Source: DASXUG01 sp036504995 | GTDB taxonomy: Bacteria > Pseudomonadota > Gammaproteobacteria > Burkholderiales > Methylophilaceae | DNA length: 64,000 nucleotides | Assembly (NCBI GenBank): GCA_036504995.1 | Contig: DASXUG010000015.1 | Location: 62,001 to 126,000, forward strand | Direction: 5' to 3' | Shown: piece by piece, positions 62,776 to 64,000 of the stretch | Position numbering within the stretch: position 1 is the first letter of the stretch | Layout: each line of letters starts with the position of its first letter | Notes under the pieces: generated by a model | What the model saw: only the letters and a program-made list of their open reading frames with translations | The model's database searches: none | What the model was told of the DNA's origin: nothing | Position numbers and translations under genes: made by a program

Positions 62776-63855
62776 TTACTTCTCAGGGAATATATAAGGC
62801 ATCTCTTTAAAGTCTATTGCTACCCCTTGCCACTTAATCTCCCCCAGGTCTTTACTATCTAGTCTAACTTCTGCTAACACATCAAAACCACCCCTTGGAG
62901 CGGCCGCTACGCGTACCAGTTGACCCGCTTCTGCACCATCAGTGCCTGTTAATACATCCCCAACTTGTGGAGCAACTGTGCTGTTAATATTGGCAATTAA
63001 AGTACGGCGTTTTACCTTGCCTAGGTAGTGTGTGCGGGCAACGATTTCTTGGCCTGTGTAGCAGCCTTTTTTAAAGTTGATACCGTTGAGTGCATCGAGG
63101 TTAATCATTTGCGGTACAAAGGCTTCTTGGGTAGCTGGCGTAACGTCGGGAATACCTACGTTGATTTCTAAATAATCCCATACTGGTTTTCCAACAGCGA
63201 CAGTAGCTTGATTGGTGAAAGCAGACCACAGCGCGGTGGCCTGTTCTAAACTGGTAAACACTTCATATCTTGGTAACTCGCCTGCCAAGCGCAGAATGAC
63301 CGCATTGCTCAGGTCGATTAAGCCGTTTGCTTGTTGCGGAAGGATAGTGAGTTGTGGATCTTGTGCAAAAAAAGCATTTAGTTTTGCCTCGACGCCCGTG
63401 CCAGCTACGCCGATGCGGATGATTTCATCTGATACGTCTTTAATCATTACCTTTGAGCGCATTACATACATTTTGAGGCGCTTGGCGATAGACTCAAGCA
63501 AGGTGCGATTAAACTGTAAATGTAAATGATCTTTGTGTGCAAATGCTTGAAATAGGGCTAGTAAGCGGCCTTTGGGAGTGCAGTATCCAGCAAATTGGCT
63601 ATTGTTCCCCGTAAGCTGCATAACATCATTGGTGACTTGACCTTGTAAGAAGGTTTTTGCGTCATCGCCCGATACTTCAAGCAAGGCTAAGTGAGATAAA
63701 TCGGTGATGATATCTTGTGTGTTACCAGCATGTGCGTTAATGGCTTGTAATTCATCAAGAGGCTTGCCAAAATGTTCGATATGCGCAAATTGTGTCGCAT
63801 TGCTTTCAATGATGTGTGCGGTTTGTGTCGTTAAAAATGCGTGCCACGGATTCAT
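62776..63855 (-). CDS. ygfZ: YgfZ/GcvT-like folate-binding protein
   Basis: Encodes 359 residues. Folate-dependent protein that helps Fe-S enzymes. The signature KGCYTGQEIVARTHYLGKVK is present (cysteine about 263). N-terminal part resembles the GcvT fold (LLEVSGDDAKTFLQGQVTND). Confidence 0.94.
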   Translation of the reverse strand: MNPWHAFLTTQTAHIIESNATQFAHIEHFGKPLDELQAINAHAGNTQDIITDLSHLALLEVSGDDAKTFLQGQVTNDVMQLTGNNSQFAGYCTPKGRLLALFQAFAHKDHLHLQFNRTLLESIAKRLKMYVMRSKVMIKDVSDEIIRIGVAGTGVEAKLNAFFAQDPQLTILPQQANGLIDLSNAVILRLAGELPRYEVFTSLEQATALWSAFTNQATVAVGKPVWDYLEINVGIPDVTPATQEAFVPQMINLDALNGINFKKGCYTGQEIVARTHYLGKVKRRTLIANINSTVAPQVGDVLTGTDGAEAGQLVRVAAAPRGGFDVLAEVRLDSKDLGEIKWQGVAIDFKEMPYIFPEK

Positions 63856-63944
63856 GCGTGTTCCTTTTGTAAACGGTTGATGCGTTAACTTTTAGATAGA
63901 TAGGATCTATTCACTTGCCAATTCAACATAAGGTAAGGCCAATT

Positions 63945-64000
63945 GTGCTGGATTTCAAGCCCTCGCGCCGATTAACTTTTGCGATTGAGAGTCTGTTAGT
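63945..64000 (+). CDS. start of a YgfX-like gene (cut by window end)
   Basis: A frame from GTG (63945) reads VLDFKPSRRLTFAIESLL and runs off the window. The LxxKPSRRL start and the place divergent from ygfZ suggest YgfX (CptA). A TAAGG ribosome site is six bases upstream. Only 18 codons are seen. Confidence 0.5.
   Translation, partial: MLDFKPSRRLTFAIESLL

Noticed and set aside
1..64000. CRISPR array
   Set aside because: The regular repeats of the 3.5-8 kb region are attC sites separated by genes; no repeat-spacer pattern was seen.

Overview
The window looks like a chromosomal segment of a moderately AT-rich methylotrophic betaproteobacterium, most likely a Methylotenera-like member of the Methylophilaceae. 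This rests on gene content read by eye (the glyA-nrdR-ribD and pyrG-kdsA-eno-ftsB neighbourhoods, an mxaRSACKL-type cluster, PEP-CTERM proteins), not on a database search. Housekeeping blocks alternate with accessory blocks.

Layout. 0-2 kb: transaldolase and a PPK2 kinase. 2.2-10.1 kb: a chromosomal integron. Its integron-type tyrosine recombinase is broken by a one-base deletion in a C tract and by an amber codon. It is followed by attI and a one-directional array of small cassettes separated by attC sites; five or six are well preserved and the others are decayed. Cassettes encode a lipoprotein, small membrane proteins, a possible SUKH-like protein, a TfoX N-terminal domain protein and a GIY-YIG protein; a vanadium-haloperoxidase-like gene sits inside the array. 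10.2-12 kb: TMEM175-like and DUF481 proteins. 12-18.8 kb: a TetR gene and an unknown membrane protein, divergent from a tightly overlapping mxaRSACKL-like operon that lacks a methanol dehydrogenase gene. 18.8-25.1 kb: a large Cache-PAS-GGDEF-EAL protein and a translationally coupled three-gene operon (DUF2269, DCC-DUF4166, saccharopine-dehydrogenase-like).

25.3-27.3 kb is a decayed region of small orphan genes with an attC remnant and a short repeat family. 27.3-33.9 kb holds a MarR regulator divergent from a complete RND efflux operon, with a palindrome at the promoter. 34.4-37.7 kb is an AT-rich island next to tRNA-Lys(CTT): an SF1 helicase coupled to a DUF2290 protein, plus the C-terminal remnant of an integrase. 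It is a candidate defence island. 37.8-44.6 kb: phosphoglucomutase, an LpxO-like hydroxylase, an EF-hand protein, a retropepsin-like protease, and a Fur-box-preceded porin / FMN-binding / PepSY group.

44.8-64 kb is mostly core: AlgC-type mutase, iscX, fumarase, glyA, nrdR, ribD, tatD, mtnA with a class II aldolase (possible DHAP shunt), two PEP-CTERM proteins behind a Pho-box-like array, a REC-REC-GGDEF regulator, pyrG-kdsA-eno-ftsB, and ygfZ with the start of a ygfX-like gene. A cluster of three DnaA-box-like sites lies between tatD and mtnA. Three copies of a ~70-bp two-armed palindromic repeat are scattered through the window.

The most attractive leads are the frozen integron, the helicase-DUF2290 pair, the mxa-type cluster with its own TetR circuit, and the apparently phosphate-regulated PEP-CTERM pair.
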